A stretch of 64,000 nt of DNA from an uncultured Oscillospiraceae bacterium. Its GTDB lineage: Bacteria; Bacillota; Clostridia; Oscillospirales; Acutalibacteraceae. Positions 54,546-63,157 of this stretch are shown here, piece after piece; positions within the stretch are counted from its first letter, which is position 1, and every line of letters begins with the position of its first letter. The position numbers were made by a program, and so were the translations under genes. The notes below the pieces were generated by a model that worked only from the letters and a program-made list of their open reading frames with translations, searched no databases and was not told where the DNA came from. The stretch spans positions 4,541 through 68,540 of the forward strand of contig URKX01000008.1 of NCBI GenBank assembly GCA_900548545.1. Reading direction: 5' to 3'.

Positions 54546-55235
54546 TCACTCCTTTCCCAGCCGTGGGACGGCCCAGGCCAGGGCCTTTTCCCAACGGGCG
54601 TCCATCCCTTTGCCGTGTCCGCCCTTGTTCCACTCTAAAAGGGTGTCCAAGCCCTTTTCTTTATAATAGGTATACGCTGCCCGGGTGCAGTCCCCCACCG
54701 CGCGCAGCAGGGGAGGCCCGCCAAACTCCTCCCGGTCCCCCAGGGAGAGGTAAATCTTCTCCCCCGGCCGGGGCGGATGGGCCTTGCTGTAATCCAGCCA
54801 TCCCGGGTACCACAGGGACCCGGAAAGCGACCCGGCGGTTTGGAACCACTCCCCCTGGGTTTGGGCCCACAGGGCGAACAGTCCGCCTAGGGAGTACCCC
54901 AGGATTGCCCGATGCTCTGGCAAGGGGCTGGCCTGATACTCTTTCTCCAGCCGGGGCAGGGCCGTTTCAGTTAGAAAACGCAAATAGCCTTCCGCCTCCC
55001 CGGTAAAGGTTTCGCCCTCCCGGACACCCTCTGCGGGCCAGGGGGTGAAATCCCGGTCCCCGTCGGCCTGGGCGAAAAACAACAGGGTGGGGGGGAGTTG
55101 GGCGGCAAACTTGGGAAGCTTTTCCTCCATGTGCCAGCCGCACAGCACCAACAAAGGGAAGGAGCCTTCCCCTTCTGGGGAGAAGCAGGCGCAGGAACGC
55201 CCCTCCCAGGAAACTGTGTGCAAAGTCCCGTTCAC
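54546..55235 (-). CDS. Alpha/beta hydrolase, esterase D-like (putative enterochelin-esterase type)
   Basis: The 229-residue protein has the nucleophile elbow GYSLGGLFALWA near residue 113-124 with Ser at its centre. A strand KIYLSLGDREEFGG carries a likely acid and a C-terminal KGGHGKGMDARWEKALAWAVP supplies the His. The order fits the PF00756 esterase family. There is no signal peptide, so it is cytoplasmic. The ester substrate is unknown. It lies upstream of rarA on the same strand with a six-base gap, and an AraC regulator gene is next upstream. Confidence 0.8.
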   Translation of the reverse strand: MNGTLHTVSWEGRSCACFSPEGEGSFPLLVLCGWHMEEKLPKFAAQLPPTLLFFAQADGDRDFTPWPAEGVREGETFTGEAEGYLRFLTETALPRLEKEYQASPLPEHRAILGYSLGGLFALWAQTQGEWFQTAGSLSGSLWYPGWLDYSKAHPPRPGEKIYLSLGDREEFGGPPLLRAVGDCTRAAYTYYKEKGLDTLLEWNKGGHGKGMDARWEKALAWAVPRLGKE

Positions 55236-55291
55236 AGGTACGCCTTCTTTCTATTAGGAATCGTTCTGGCAGGTGGGAGCCGGGCAGGGCT

Positions 55292-56176
55292 TTATGCTCC
55301 CGCCTGCTTTTGATACTCCCGGGGGGAACGCTTCATCCGGCTGCGGAACACCTTGGAAAAATACGCCGGGTTGGAGAACCCTACTTGGGAAGCCACTTCC
55401 GCCACCGTGGCGCTGCCCTCTTGCAGCAGGGGAAGGCTGCGGCCAATGCGGTAATCCAGCAGGTACTCAAACAGGGGCTGATCCATCTGCCGCTTGAAGA
55501 ACCGGCAGCATTCGCTTTTGCACAGGCCCACTTGACGGGCCACGTCCTCCAAGGTGATTTTCTCCCCGTAGTTTTCGTGGAGGTAGGAGAGGATCACCCG
55601 CAGCCGCTGGATTTTTTCCGGGTCGGTGGTGGAGGGGCCTTGATCCTTCCAGTGACGGTACAGCTCTCCCCAAATGCCCAGCAGCAGCCGCTGTACCTCC
55701 AGCTCGTAGGTATCCGTGCGCTTTTGGGACAGGCGGTAGATCTCCCGCAGCCCCTCCAGGGAACGGCGCTGCCAGCCCTCTTCCGGAGACAGCCGCAGGG
55801 AGGCAAGGGCGCTGTTTTCCACAAGGCTGTCCACAAACTTCTGGCGGATCAGGGAACCGTCAAAGCCCCCAAGCAGCCGGGGGTGGAAGGTGAGTGACAC
55901 ATAGTCGCAGTCAGCACTGCCCACCCGGCTGCCCATATGCAGGGCGTCGGAGTTGCAGAAAAGCCCCTCCCCGGCCCGGAGCAGATACTGGCTGTCATTG
56001 ACGTGGTAGTCGATCTCCCCGGCAAGGATCAAAGTGAATTCCACCTCGTCATGCCAGTGCCAGGGGAAGGCCCCTGTTTCGTAAGAGGAGAGCCGTTTGC
56101 GGCTGATATTTACCGGGAAGCTGTAAGTGCCGTGGGATTTTATCTCCCGTTTTTCGTTGTTGACGAGAAGTTCCAT
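55292..56176 (-). CDS. AraC-family transcriptional regulator
   Basis: The 294-residue protein has an N-terminal cupin sensor (FPWHWHDEVEFTLILAGEIDYHVNDSQYLLRAGEGLF, residues 38-73) and a C-terminal double helix-turn-helix (ITLEDVARQVGLCKSECCRFFKRQMDQPLFEYLLDYRIGRSL and VASQVGFSNPAYFSKVFRSRM). It resembles sugar- or oligosaccharide-responsive regulators. It is divergent from galE with 127 bases between, so it may control galE or the downstream esterase. No operator was identified. Confidence 0.88.
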   Translation of the reverse strand: MELLVNNEKREIKSHGTYSFPVNISRKRLSSYETGAFPWHWHDEVEFTLILAGEIDYHVNDSQYLLRAGEGLFCNSDALHMGSRVGSADCDYVSLTFHPRLLGGFDGSLIRQKFVDSLVENSALASLRLSPEEGWQRRSLEGLREIYRLSQKRTDTYELEVQRLLLGIWGELYRHWKDQGPSTTDPEKIQRLRVILSYLHENYGEKITLEDVARQVGLCKSECCRFFKRQMDQPLFEYLLDYRIGRSLPLLQEGSATVAEVASQVGFSNPAYFSKVFRSRMKRSPREYQKQAGA

Positions 56177-56303
56177 GAAAACCTCAATATAAGAAAAGAA
56201 TCGGCCAATATCTTTGTTGTATTTTGCTCTGTAATCTCATTATAATAATGACAAAGGCGGAAAGCAACCCGCCGGAAAAAATTTTTTGCAGGAGGTATGG
56301 GTT

Positions 56304-57293
56304 ATGGCGGTTCTAGTATTGGGCGGGGCCGGCTACATTGGCTCCCACACGGCTTACGAGCTCATCGACAGCGGCGCTGACGTAGTGATTGCGGATAACT
56401 TGGAAACAGGTCACCGGGAGGCAGTCCATCCCCAGGCGCGGTTCTATCAGGGGGACATCCGGGACAGGGCTTTTTTGGACAGCCTCTTCCAGCGGGAATC
56501 CATTGACTGCGTCATCCATTTCGCGGCCAACTCCCTGGTGGGGGAGAGCATGACAAAGCCCTTGAAGTATTACGACAACAACCTGTGCGGCACCAAGGTG
56601 TTGTTGGAATCCATGGTGGCCCACGGCATTGACAAGATCGTATTCTCCTCCACTGCCGCCACCTACGGCGAGCCGGAGAACATCCCGATTTTGGAAACAG
56701 ATCCCACCCATCCCACCAACACCTATGGCGAAACAAAGCTCTCCATGGAGCGGATGTTCCACTGGGTGGGCCAGGCCCACGGCCTGCGGTATGTGAGCCT
56801 GCGGTATTTCAACGCTTGCGGCGCCCACAAGTCCGGGCAGATCGGCGAGGCTCACAACCCGGAAACCCATCTCATCCCCCTGATCCTCCAGGTGCCCCTG
56901 GGCAAGCGGCAGAGCGTGGGCATCTTCGGCACCGACTATGAAACCCGGGACGGCACCTGCGTGCGGGATTACATCCATGTCACGGACCTGGCCCAGGCCC
57001 ACATCCTGGCTATGGAATACCTGCAAAACGGCGGGGAGAGTTCCATCTTCAACCTGGGTAACGGCGTGGGCTTCACGGTGAAGGAAGTCATCGACACTGC
57101 CCGGGAAGTCACTGGCCATCCCATCCCCGCGGTGGAATCCCCCCGTCGGGCTGGCGACCCTGCCCAGCTGGTGGCCTCCAGCGAAAAAGCCCGGACCGTG
57201 CTGGGCTGGAAGCCTCAGTACAACGACTTGGAAACCATCATTGCCTCCGCTTGGAAGTGGCACGAAACCCATCCCAACGGCTACGGCAAGTGA
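56304..57293 (+). CDS. galE: UDP-glucose 4-epimerase
   Basis: The 329-residue extended SDR starts AVLVLGGAGYIGSHTAYELIDSG, with the NAD loop GGAGYIG. CVIHFAANSLVGESM, FSSTAATYGEP with the catalytic Ser/Thr and TNTYGETKLSMERM with the Tyr-x3-Lys pair follow, then LRYFNACGAHKSGQIGE. It interconverts UDP-glucose and UDP-galactose for the Leloir pathway and glycan synthesis. ATG 56304 is preceded by GGAGG. A terminator follows the stop by 36 bases. It is the last chromosomal-looking gene before the mobile element. Confidence 0.96.
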   Translation: MAVLVLGGAGYIGSHTAYELIDSGADVVIADNLETGHREAVHPQARFYQGDIRDRAFLDSLFQRESIDCVIHFAANSLVGESMTKPLKYYDNNLCGTKVLLESMVAHGIDKIVFSSTAATYGEPENIPILETDPTHPTNTYGETKLSMERMFHWVGQAHGLRYVSLRYFNACGAHKSGQIGEAHNPETHLIPLILQVPLGKRQSVGIFGTDYETRDGTCVRDYIHVTDLAQAHILAMEYLQNGGESSIFNLGNGVGFTVKEVIDTAREVTGHPIPAVESPRRAGDPAQLVASSEKARTVLGWKPQYNDLETIIASAWKWHETHPNGYGK

Positions 57294-57328
57294 GGCAAGG
57301 CAAGCCTATTCCCAGAGTAAACAACAGC

Positions 57329-57362
57329 AGCGCCCCCGAGCATCTGCCCGGGGGCGCTTTTT
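57329..57362 (+). terminator. Intrinsic terminator of galE
   Basis: AGCGCCCCCG and CGGGGGCGCT arms are followed by TTTTT. Confidence 0.9.
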
Positions 57363-57867
57363 GTCTATAGAGCGTAAGTGTTTTTTGATTTTTGCAGAAT
57401 TCCAAAATAGACTTCTGCAAACGTTGTGACAAACGCTGAAGTGTGATAGGGCTGGAGCTGGAGAAAACATCTAGGGGAAAGATTACCTATTAAAAGTCGA
57501 GGGGTGAAGTGGAACAAGAAGATGACAAAAAGAGTATAAAAAATAAAGCCGCGGAGAAAGAGAAGCTCTGCAGCGTGGAGAAGGTTAGAGAAAAGGGAAA
57601 GAAAACAGCCTTTGGAGAAATCAAAGGAGTCCAGGAAGTCGAAAAGGCCATCTAGGAAAGCCCTTCGATCAGGGTAGCTATCTACTCTGGTGTGGGACGC
57701 AGAGCGTCTATGGTTTTGCAGGAAAGGAACGCGGAGATAATCTTTGATTCGCTTGTGGAAAGACTTCTTCATGGTGCCTTCTTCATTCACTTCCTGTTAA
57801 ATTATTGTACCCCTTTTGGAGAAATAACAGCAATATTTTTTGTAAATCGGATGTGCTTAGTTATCAA

Positions 57868-57918
57868 AATAAAAAAATAATCCGAACCCGTTTCCTATCG
57901 GAAACAAGTTCGGATTAT
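57868..57918 (-). terminator. Long hairpin terminator (minus strand)
   Basis: ATAATCCGAAC...GTTCGGATTAT plus an inner GTTTCC/GGAAAC stem; on the minus strand a run of seven T residues follows. Confidence 0.7.
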
Positions 57919-58023
57919 ATTGCTTTGGTACGAATGGCGATACAGAACTTTTTAAAAAATCCTGTAATATCAATGGTTCCCGGGCTTGCCGGATAGCAAA
58001 TAACTTGTATTAGACCCCCTATC

Positions 58024-58055
58024 GGGCGGCTGTTTTGATGACAGCCGCCCTTTTT
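58024..58055 (+). terminator. Intrinsic terminator upstream of the replication gene
   Basis: GGGCGGCTG and CAGCCGCCC arms are followed by TTTTT. Confidence 0.8.
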
Positions 58056-58230
58056 CTATCCCCAAATCAAGTGTGCGTTTTAGGGTGGAAAATCCCCAGA
58101 TTTTTCGTCTGTGGGCGGCGCAAACGAAGCCGCCCATATCCTTTCCCTCATGGGAGGCCAGACGTTGATACAGGGGCACAAACCCACCGAAACGTACACT
58201 TTTTAAGGCCGAAAAAAGGAGATGTTCGAT

Positions 58231-59124
58231 ATGGCGGTGTTCCGCATTGAGAAAACCTAAAATTATACAGTGATGTCCAACCACCATCTGCGTAACATAG
58301 ATCTGTCGCTTAAATCCAAGGGACTGCTCTCCATGATGCTGTCCCTGCCGGAGGACTGGAATTATACCACCAGGGGCCTTGCGAAAATCTGCAAGGAGGG
58401 CACGGACAGCATCAGTTCCGCCCTGAAGGAACTGGAGCGGGCCGGGAACATCGTCCGCAACCGCCTCCGGGACAACAAGGGCAAGATCGTGGATGTGGAG
58501 TATGTCATCTATGAAACGCCCCGTCTCCCAGAACCTGATGTGCCAGACGAGGGTGCGCCGGGTGCGGCTTGTCCAAATACGGAAAACCCGGATATGGATG
58601 GCCCGGGTCTGGAAAACCGGTCGCAATTAAATAAAGAGAAAAGAAATCCCGAAGAACAAAATACTGATTCACCAAGTACGGAAGGATCAAATCCTGTCCT
58701 ATCCTCCCCCAAAGCCCCCAGGGGTTCGGACGGGATGGGACGGGACTGGATGCGGGAGCGGGAAAGTTATCGGGAATTGATTTTGGAGAATATCGAGTAT
58801 GACTACCTCATCCAGAACCGTCAGCTTGACCGGGACCGTCTGGACGAGCTGGTGGAGCTCATGGTGGACACGGTGTGCTCTCGTCGGGAGACCATCCGTA
58901 TTGCCGGGGACGACTACCCGGCGGAGGTGGTCAAGTCCCGGTTCCTGAAGCTGGACAGTTCCCACATCGAGTATGTGCTGGATCGGATGCGGGAGAACAC
59001 CACCTATGTCCGCAATATCAAGAAATACCTGCTGGCCGCCCTGTATAACGCCCCGGCCACCATCGGCAGCTACTACACTTCCCTGGTGAGCCATGACCTG
59101 TACGGCAACGGAGAAAGGAAGTAA
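58231..59124 (+). pseudogene. Replication initiator-type protein (DUF6017 class) with a premature stop at codon 10
   Basis: The gene starts with AAAAAGGAG and ATG at 58231, reading MAVFRIEKT, then TAA (58258-58260), and in the same frame continues NYTVMSNHHLRNIDLSLKSKGLLSMMLSLPEDWNYTT. Homologues I recall in clostridial elements read through here as MAVFRIEKTxxYTVMSNHH, so a single base change (AAA to TAA) explains the break. The downstream part has a helix-turn-helix domain (TTRGLAKICKEGTDSISSALKELERAG), an acidic linker and a C-terminal domain ending LLAALYNAPATIGSYYTSLVSHD. Re-initiation at ATG 58273 could yield 283 residues lacking only 14, but no good ribosome site precedes it. Confidence 0.8.
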
Positions 59125-59475
59125 TCACCCAGGGCGCAGTCTCCCTCTCGGTGGAGGCGGGCAAGATGACCGTAAACTTGCTCCCAAAGGCCATGATGAA
59201 CTAGGACCTTTCCCGCCCACAATGAGGAAGAACCAGGAACGCGCCGCGCCGGAGAAAATGACCGTCTTAGTGGTGAAACTGGAATCGGAGAGTTTTGCGT
59301 TCCTGCCCGCACTATCTTTCCATCCGTTCCCCAAAAGTGCGGGAATTAGGGTTCAAAATGGGCAAAGAAATCGCCTGCGGCGACTTTTCCATGTAGGAGC
59401 AGTATGATTTCCCATGTGGGCCGACAGGGTGTTTCTGCATAGGGAAAATGCCGGATTTTCACTTTAGACAAATGG
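59125..59475 (+). other. Unrecognised remnant between the initiator gene and the protease
   Basis: About 350 bases without a convincing gene. Short coding-looking pieces appear, such as MTVNLLPKAMM near 59166 and EKMTVLVVKLESESFAF near 59250, in different frames. This suggests a small element gene decayed by frameshifts. No parent family is named. Confidence 0.3.
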
Positions 59476-59527
59476 GAGCGCCATCATCGAATCAAAATGA
59501 CCTGGTGGTGGCGCTCCTTTTCTTTTT
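59476..59527 (+). terminator. Terminator-like hairpin downstream of the protease gene
   Basis: GGAGCGCCA and TGGCGCTCC arms are followed on the plus strand by TTTTCTTTTT; it faces the convergent protease gene. Confidence 0.65.
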
Positions 59528-59567
59528 GCTCGATTAAATATCTAAGATATTTTCTGAAGGCTTCATA

Positions 59568-61913
59568 TCAAACATTAACAGTAACATCGTTCGAAAGCTT
59601 AATATTGCTGTGCCAGAAATGGTAGTTATCCAAGCCCTGCGTAACATCATTGTAGATTGGAGCGATTCGATTAGGATCTCGGACTGTAATAATGAGACAG
59701 AGGTCTTGTTTTGGAATACTCCGCTCCAAACTTGCTTGTTGCTCTGTGTGCTCGCAAAACAGTCCTCTTAGTGTGAGGTACCATTTTTTGCCTTCTGTAA
59801 TATAGTGCTGCTTATTGGCATCAGAAAGTTCCGATAAGTCGACGGCATACTTCTTGACGGGATAGTATTTATCGCCGTATTGAATCAACAAACGCTCTCT
59901 AAGTGCAAAGTCACTACTGTTATCTCTCATCAATCGTTTGCTATAAAGCGACTCACGAAACAAATTTTGGGAACCTTGGCGTCCAACAGGGTTCAAAATA
60001 CCTCTTCTTTGGGTATCTCGTTCCGTTTTGGAATCGTAGGTGCCGAACTTTAAATCAATATTTGACTGACAATACTCAATTCCCTGAGACGGATCAAGAA
60101 TAGGTTCGTATACTAGAGTTGCGATGATTTGTCCAGTATAAAAACCATTTTGAATTAAAGATTTAGGCATCGGGAAATCCATAATATCGATATATTCACC
60201 TTTAGCTAGTGTATCTCGAAGAATCAGAGTCGCTTCATAAGGATCGTTATAGAGGATATTATGAATGTTTTGAGGGATACCAAAACCAATTTGATTGGCT
60301 CGCTCCGTTTCGGGAATATGAAGATTATGAGGATAAGTGGCCGAGTGAATTATTAATCCTTTTATTAACAGGGGATCAAATTTTTCATCAAGTTCTTGAA
60401 AGAGCCCTGTAGCTAAAGACGCAACTCTGGGAGTCGAAAAGCTTGTTCCTGCATTTTCAATAGTCGTTCCGTTGGTAGAAAATGATTTCACTCCTGATAT
60501 TACCAAATTTCCATGATTATCTATCCCAGCATTCCCACCATAATGTGCTACTTCTGGTTTTATAATAAATTCCGGACCGGGGCCGACCCTTGTAAAGGGA
60601 GACGGATTATCAATGTCTGCACAATCAAACTGTCCTTTTTTATGTGCCATCGAACCAACCACCAACGAGAGAACCGAATCGGCTCCTTCATGAATTCGGC
60701 CTTTAGGAAGATGCATTGCGAAGTTTTTGCAATTGCCGGCAGATTTGCAAATCAAAATGTTATATTGTTCTTGTAGCGCATCCAGAGCGATTGCAAAATC
60801 AGAAAACTTGCTGTCGTCAACCTCTCGAGTAATGCTAACAGAGAGATTCCAAACTTTCACTTTTTCGTGATTTGCTTTAATTGCTTCCTGGATATTTGCA
60901 ATTAAATCATCTTCGTCCAAGCTTTCCTTTGCGGGATCGGGAAAGATAGCTGCATCAAACAGCTTGATTCCATTATGACCAATCCAATCCTTTTCCTCAA
61001 AAATATCTCCATAGAGTGCTACACCAGCTACAAAAGTGCCGTGCGTCTTTGAAATAACATTCTCTGGATAAACGGTCCATCTCTTGCCTTCCATCCACGG
61101 CTGAAGCTGAGGAATACTGGCAATGCCATTATCAAGGATTCCTAAAGTTTCGTACCGTCGTCCGTCTACAGGGTATACCGGCGAAACGTCATTACCATGA
61201 TCCACAAAATCCAAAGACAATGTATACTGCGGCATAGGCTCAATAGAAAAAATCATTTCAAAAGAAGGATCATTTGCTAGATTATCAATCGTCATCTTTG
61301 GCGCTTGCTTAATTTTATAGACTGGCACTTGGCTTGTATAAAGAGTTTTTTGATATGCAATACTTTTTTCTGTTAATCGTTGCTCAAATAGCCTTTGCAT
61401 AGCAATATTTGTTTCATAATTCTGAAAGTCTATCAACTTAATTTTATACGCTTCATTCTCTTCGTCCCACTGAACAATGGGCTCAAATTGTCTAAAGGTT
61501 TCTAAACAGGAAATGGCGTAACTGTTTCGCTCATAATCCCCAATACGGAATCCAAATTCATCCATTTGAGCGGGAGATTCTACTTTAACGATAAGTTCAT
61601 CAGAACTTATTAACCCTAGGACGTTGCTTTTTTCGGCCGTTTGAAAAAGATTCATAATGTCTTTGCGTCTGGATTTGGCAGTAGCATCTTCACACATTTT
61701 TGCAACAAAGACAAATGGGATAGGAGATGATGTCCGTTGCTCAAAGATGTCCGAAAATGAATGAAATGCATCCAACAATTGTGTCGAACGGTCGATTAGG
61801 TCTTGACCGGTAAGCAACCATCTAGGAGGCTCTTGGTTGCGATTCCCTTCGACACGGAGCTCATCGATTTCCCGTGGTGCAAAGAACTTGATTGGCAGTC
61901 TTTCATTATCCAT
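59568..61913 (-). CDS. Cytoplasmic subtilisin-like (S8) serine protease of a two-gene cassette
   Basis: The 781-residue protein has no signal peptide or pro-region typical of secreted subtilases. After a roughly 200-residue N-terminal domain of unknown fold comes the protease: Asp261 in LGILDNGIA, His291 in KTHGTFVAGVALYGD, the oxyanion Asn394 in SAGNCKN and Ser491 in NAGTSFSTPRVASLATG. All catalytic positions are intact. A C-terminal domain of about 270 residues (from about 510) is unassigned. It starts 3 bases after the ATPase stop, with AAGGAG upstream, so the two are coupled. Codon and base use are much more AT-rich than the host genes, which indicates transfer. S8 proteases paired with AAA+ ATPases recur on mobile elements and are suspected conflict effectors. 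Confidence 0.88.
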   Translation of the reverse strand: MDNERLPIKFFAPREIDELRVEGNRNQEPPRWLLTGQDLIDRSTQLLDAFHSFSDIFEQRTSSPIPFVFVAKMCEDATAKSRRKDIMNLFQTAEKSNVLGLISSDELIVKVESPAQMDEFGFRIGDYERNSYAISCLETFRQFEPIVQWDEENEAYKIKLIDFQNYETNIAMQRLFEQRLTEKSIAYQKTLYTSQVPVYKIKQAPKMTIDNLANDPSFEMIFSIEPMPQYTLSLDFVDHGNDVSPVYPVDGRRYETLGILDNGIASIPQLQPWMEGKRWTVYPENVISKTHGTFVAGVALYGDIFEEKDWIGHNGIKLFDAAIFPDPAKESLDEDDLIANIQEAIKANHEKVKVWNLSVSITREVDDSKFSDFAIALDALQEQYNILICKSAGNCKNFAMHLPKGRIHEGADSVLSLVVGSMAHKKGQFDCADIDNPSPFTRVGPGPEFIIKPEVAHYGGNAGIDNHGNLVISGVKSFSTNGTTIENAGTSFSTPRVASLATGLFQELDEKFDPLLIKGLIIHSATYPHNLHIPETERANQIGFGIPQNIHNILYNDPYEATLILRDTLAKGEYIDIMDFPMPKSLIQNGFYTGQIIATLVYEPILDPSQGIEYCQSNIDLKFGTYDSKTERDTQRRGILNPVGRQGSQNLFRESLYSKRLMRDNSSDFALRERLLIQYGDKYYPVKKYAVDLSELSDANKQHYITEGKKWYLTLRGLFCEHTEQQASLERSIPKQDLCLIITVRDPNRIAPIYNDVTQGLDNYHFWHSNIKLSNDVTVNV

Positions 61914-61916
61914 GTC

Positions 61917-63023
61917 TTATGGCTCCTTTCGTTCTAATGACTTTGAAATTGTTTGAATTTTGCGAAGAGGAATCCCAAGACTCTCATTAGCTTCTTTATG
62001 GGTAACTCCATGATTGAGCAAAAATGCAATAAAATCATCTTCGCATTCTACAGCATGTTTTTCATAGAGATAGATTGACTTTAAAACATCGCAGTTAGTC
62101 AAGTTTTCACGGCCGGACAAGATAACAGTCTTTAGCGCATTGAGGATAATAGTCCTTATATCAGAATAGCTAAGTCCTTCAAATGCGCCAACAATTCGTT
62201 CAAGTTTTTTCTCATTAGAAATAAAATAGGTGGATTTATTAGCAAGAAGAGTATTCAAATAGCGTATTATTTCATCCCTTTGTGGCTTTTCCAAAGCGAC
62301 TATGGTCGAAAACCTCCTCCAAATTGCAGGATCAAGTAATTCGTGATGGTTAGTTGCAGCAATCAAAATACTGTCGTTATTAAAGCCATCAATGTTTTGA
62401 AGTAGGCTATTCACAACACGTTTGAGTTCTCCAAGTTCATTTTTATCATCGCGTAGTTTTGCAATTACATCAAACTCATCTAAAAACAAAATGCACTCTC
62501 TTTTAGATGCATAATCAAAAACTTTTCTAATATTTTTAGCCGTACTCCCCAACAGAGAAGAAACCAGTCCATCTAACCGTGCTGTTACCAAGGGAAGGCC
62601 TGTAACGCTAGCAATATACTGCGCAACAGTTGTCTTTCCACATCCAGGAGGACCATAAAGAAGTAAAGTATTTGAAACTTCCAAGCTAGATTGAAGCAGT
62701 ATATCTCTATGTGTATAGCTATCAACAAAACTGTGGATTGAAGCGCGGGAATATTGATCTAACACGACCTGCTCAGGACTAACCTGTGGCATTGTAACCT
62801 CAACAATATCCATCCTACTTTCAGTATCAACTGGCCTTGTTGAGAAACTGTCCAATGCGGTCAGTGTGCCTCTTTTTTTATTAAGTGTTGAGCGTATTTT
62901 TTTCGCTAATGAAATCTCTCCCTGCTGCTCCAAATTATTTGCCAAAACTTCAGCATAGTTAATTACTTTTTCTTTATCATTAACTAGGCCACCTTCAATA
63001 ATTTTCACAATTTCTGTGTACAT
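61917..63023 (-). CDS. AAA+ ATPase partner of the S8 protease
   Basis: The 368-residue protein has an N-terminal helical region, then a classical AAA domain. Walker A GPPGCGKTT is at 124-132, a pore-type loop LDGLVSSLLGS at 150-160, Walker B ILFLDEFDVIA at 178-188, sensor-1 Asn in AATNHHELLD and arginine fingers in IWRRFSTI at 236-237. It resembles FtsH/spastin-type ATPases. The last 40 residues (FIAFLLNHGVTHKEANESLGIPLRKIQTISKSL) read like a small helix-turn-helix. It might therefore bind DNA or its own promoter, which carries four 21-bp repeats. ATG 63023 follows GAGG at eight bases. It probably unfolds or selects substrates, or holds the protease inactive until triggered. Confidence 0.9.
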   Translation of the reverse strand: MYTEIVKIIEGGLVNDKEKVINYAEVLANNLEQQGEISLAKKIRSTLNKKRGTLTALDSFSTRPVDTESRMDIVEVTMPQVSPEQVVLDQYSRASIHSFVDSYTHRDILLQSSLEVSNTLLLYGPPGCGKTTVAQYIASVTGLPLVTARLDGLVSSLLGSTAKNIRKVFDYASKRECILFLDEFDVIAKLRDDKNELGELKRVVNSLLQNIDGFNNDSILIAATNHHELLDPAIWRRFSTIVALEKPQRDEIIRYLNTLLANKSTYFISNEKKLERIVGAFEGLSYSDIRTIILNALKTVILSGRENLTNCDVLKSIYLYEKHAVECEDDFIAFLLNHGVTHKEANESLGIPLRKIQTISKSLERKEP

Positions 63024-63050
63024 GATGACCACCTCACTTATCTACGATCC

Positions 63051-63079
63051 AGAATATCACATTCCGTTATCAAAGTCAA
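63051..63079 (-). promoter_or_regulatory. Promoter of the ATPase-protease cassette
   Basis: On the minus strand TTGACT (63074-63079) and TATTCT (63051-63056) are separated by 17 bases, 28 bases before the ATPase start. Confidence 0.75.
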
Positions 63080-63146
63080 TATATTCGTTGTTGAAATTGG
63101 ATATTTAGTTATTAAAGCATCGATTTTCGTTATTGATGTTACACAA
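63063..63146. repeat. Four tandem 21-bp direct repeats over and upstream of the cassette promoter
   Basis: The core TTCGTTATTRAAR recurs with its G at 63066, 63087, 63108 and 63129, exactly 21 bases apart. The units begin TCCGTTATCAAAG, TTCGTTGTTGAAA, TTAGTTATTAAAG and TTCGTTATTGATG. The first unit overlaps the -35 box and spacer and the other three lie upstream. A 21-bp period is two helical turns, so all copies face the same side of the DNA, as in an operator or activator array. Confidence 0.8.
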
Positions 63147-63157
63147 CCAGAATAAAG

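Larger units (their letters stand above)
57363..58230. other. Gap between galE and the mobile element, with a doubtful 135-residue minus-strand frame
   Basis: A minus-strand frame (57365-57772) begins MKKSFHKRIKDYLRVPFLQ and has one hydrophobic segment (LLFLRGFIFYTLFVIFLFHF). It lacks recognisable motifs, and the plus strand here is unusually purine-rich, so the frame may be fortuitous. The region also holds a minus-strand hairpin terminator (57868-57918) and a plus-strand terminator (58024-58055). The left border of the element probably lies here, but no direct repeat marking the integration site was found by eye. Confidence 0.3.

Noticed and set aside
63063..63146. CRISPR array or replication iterons
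   Set aside because: The repeats are short, abut with no true spacers and lie exactly on a promoter. No cas gene or intact initiator is adjacent, so an operator array is more likely.
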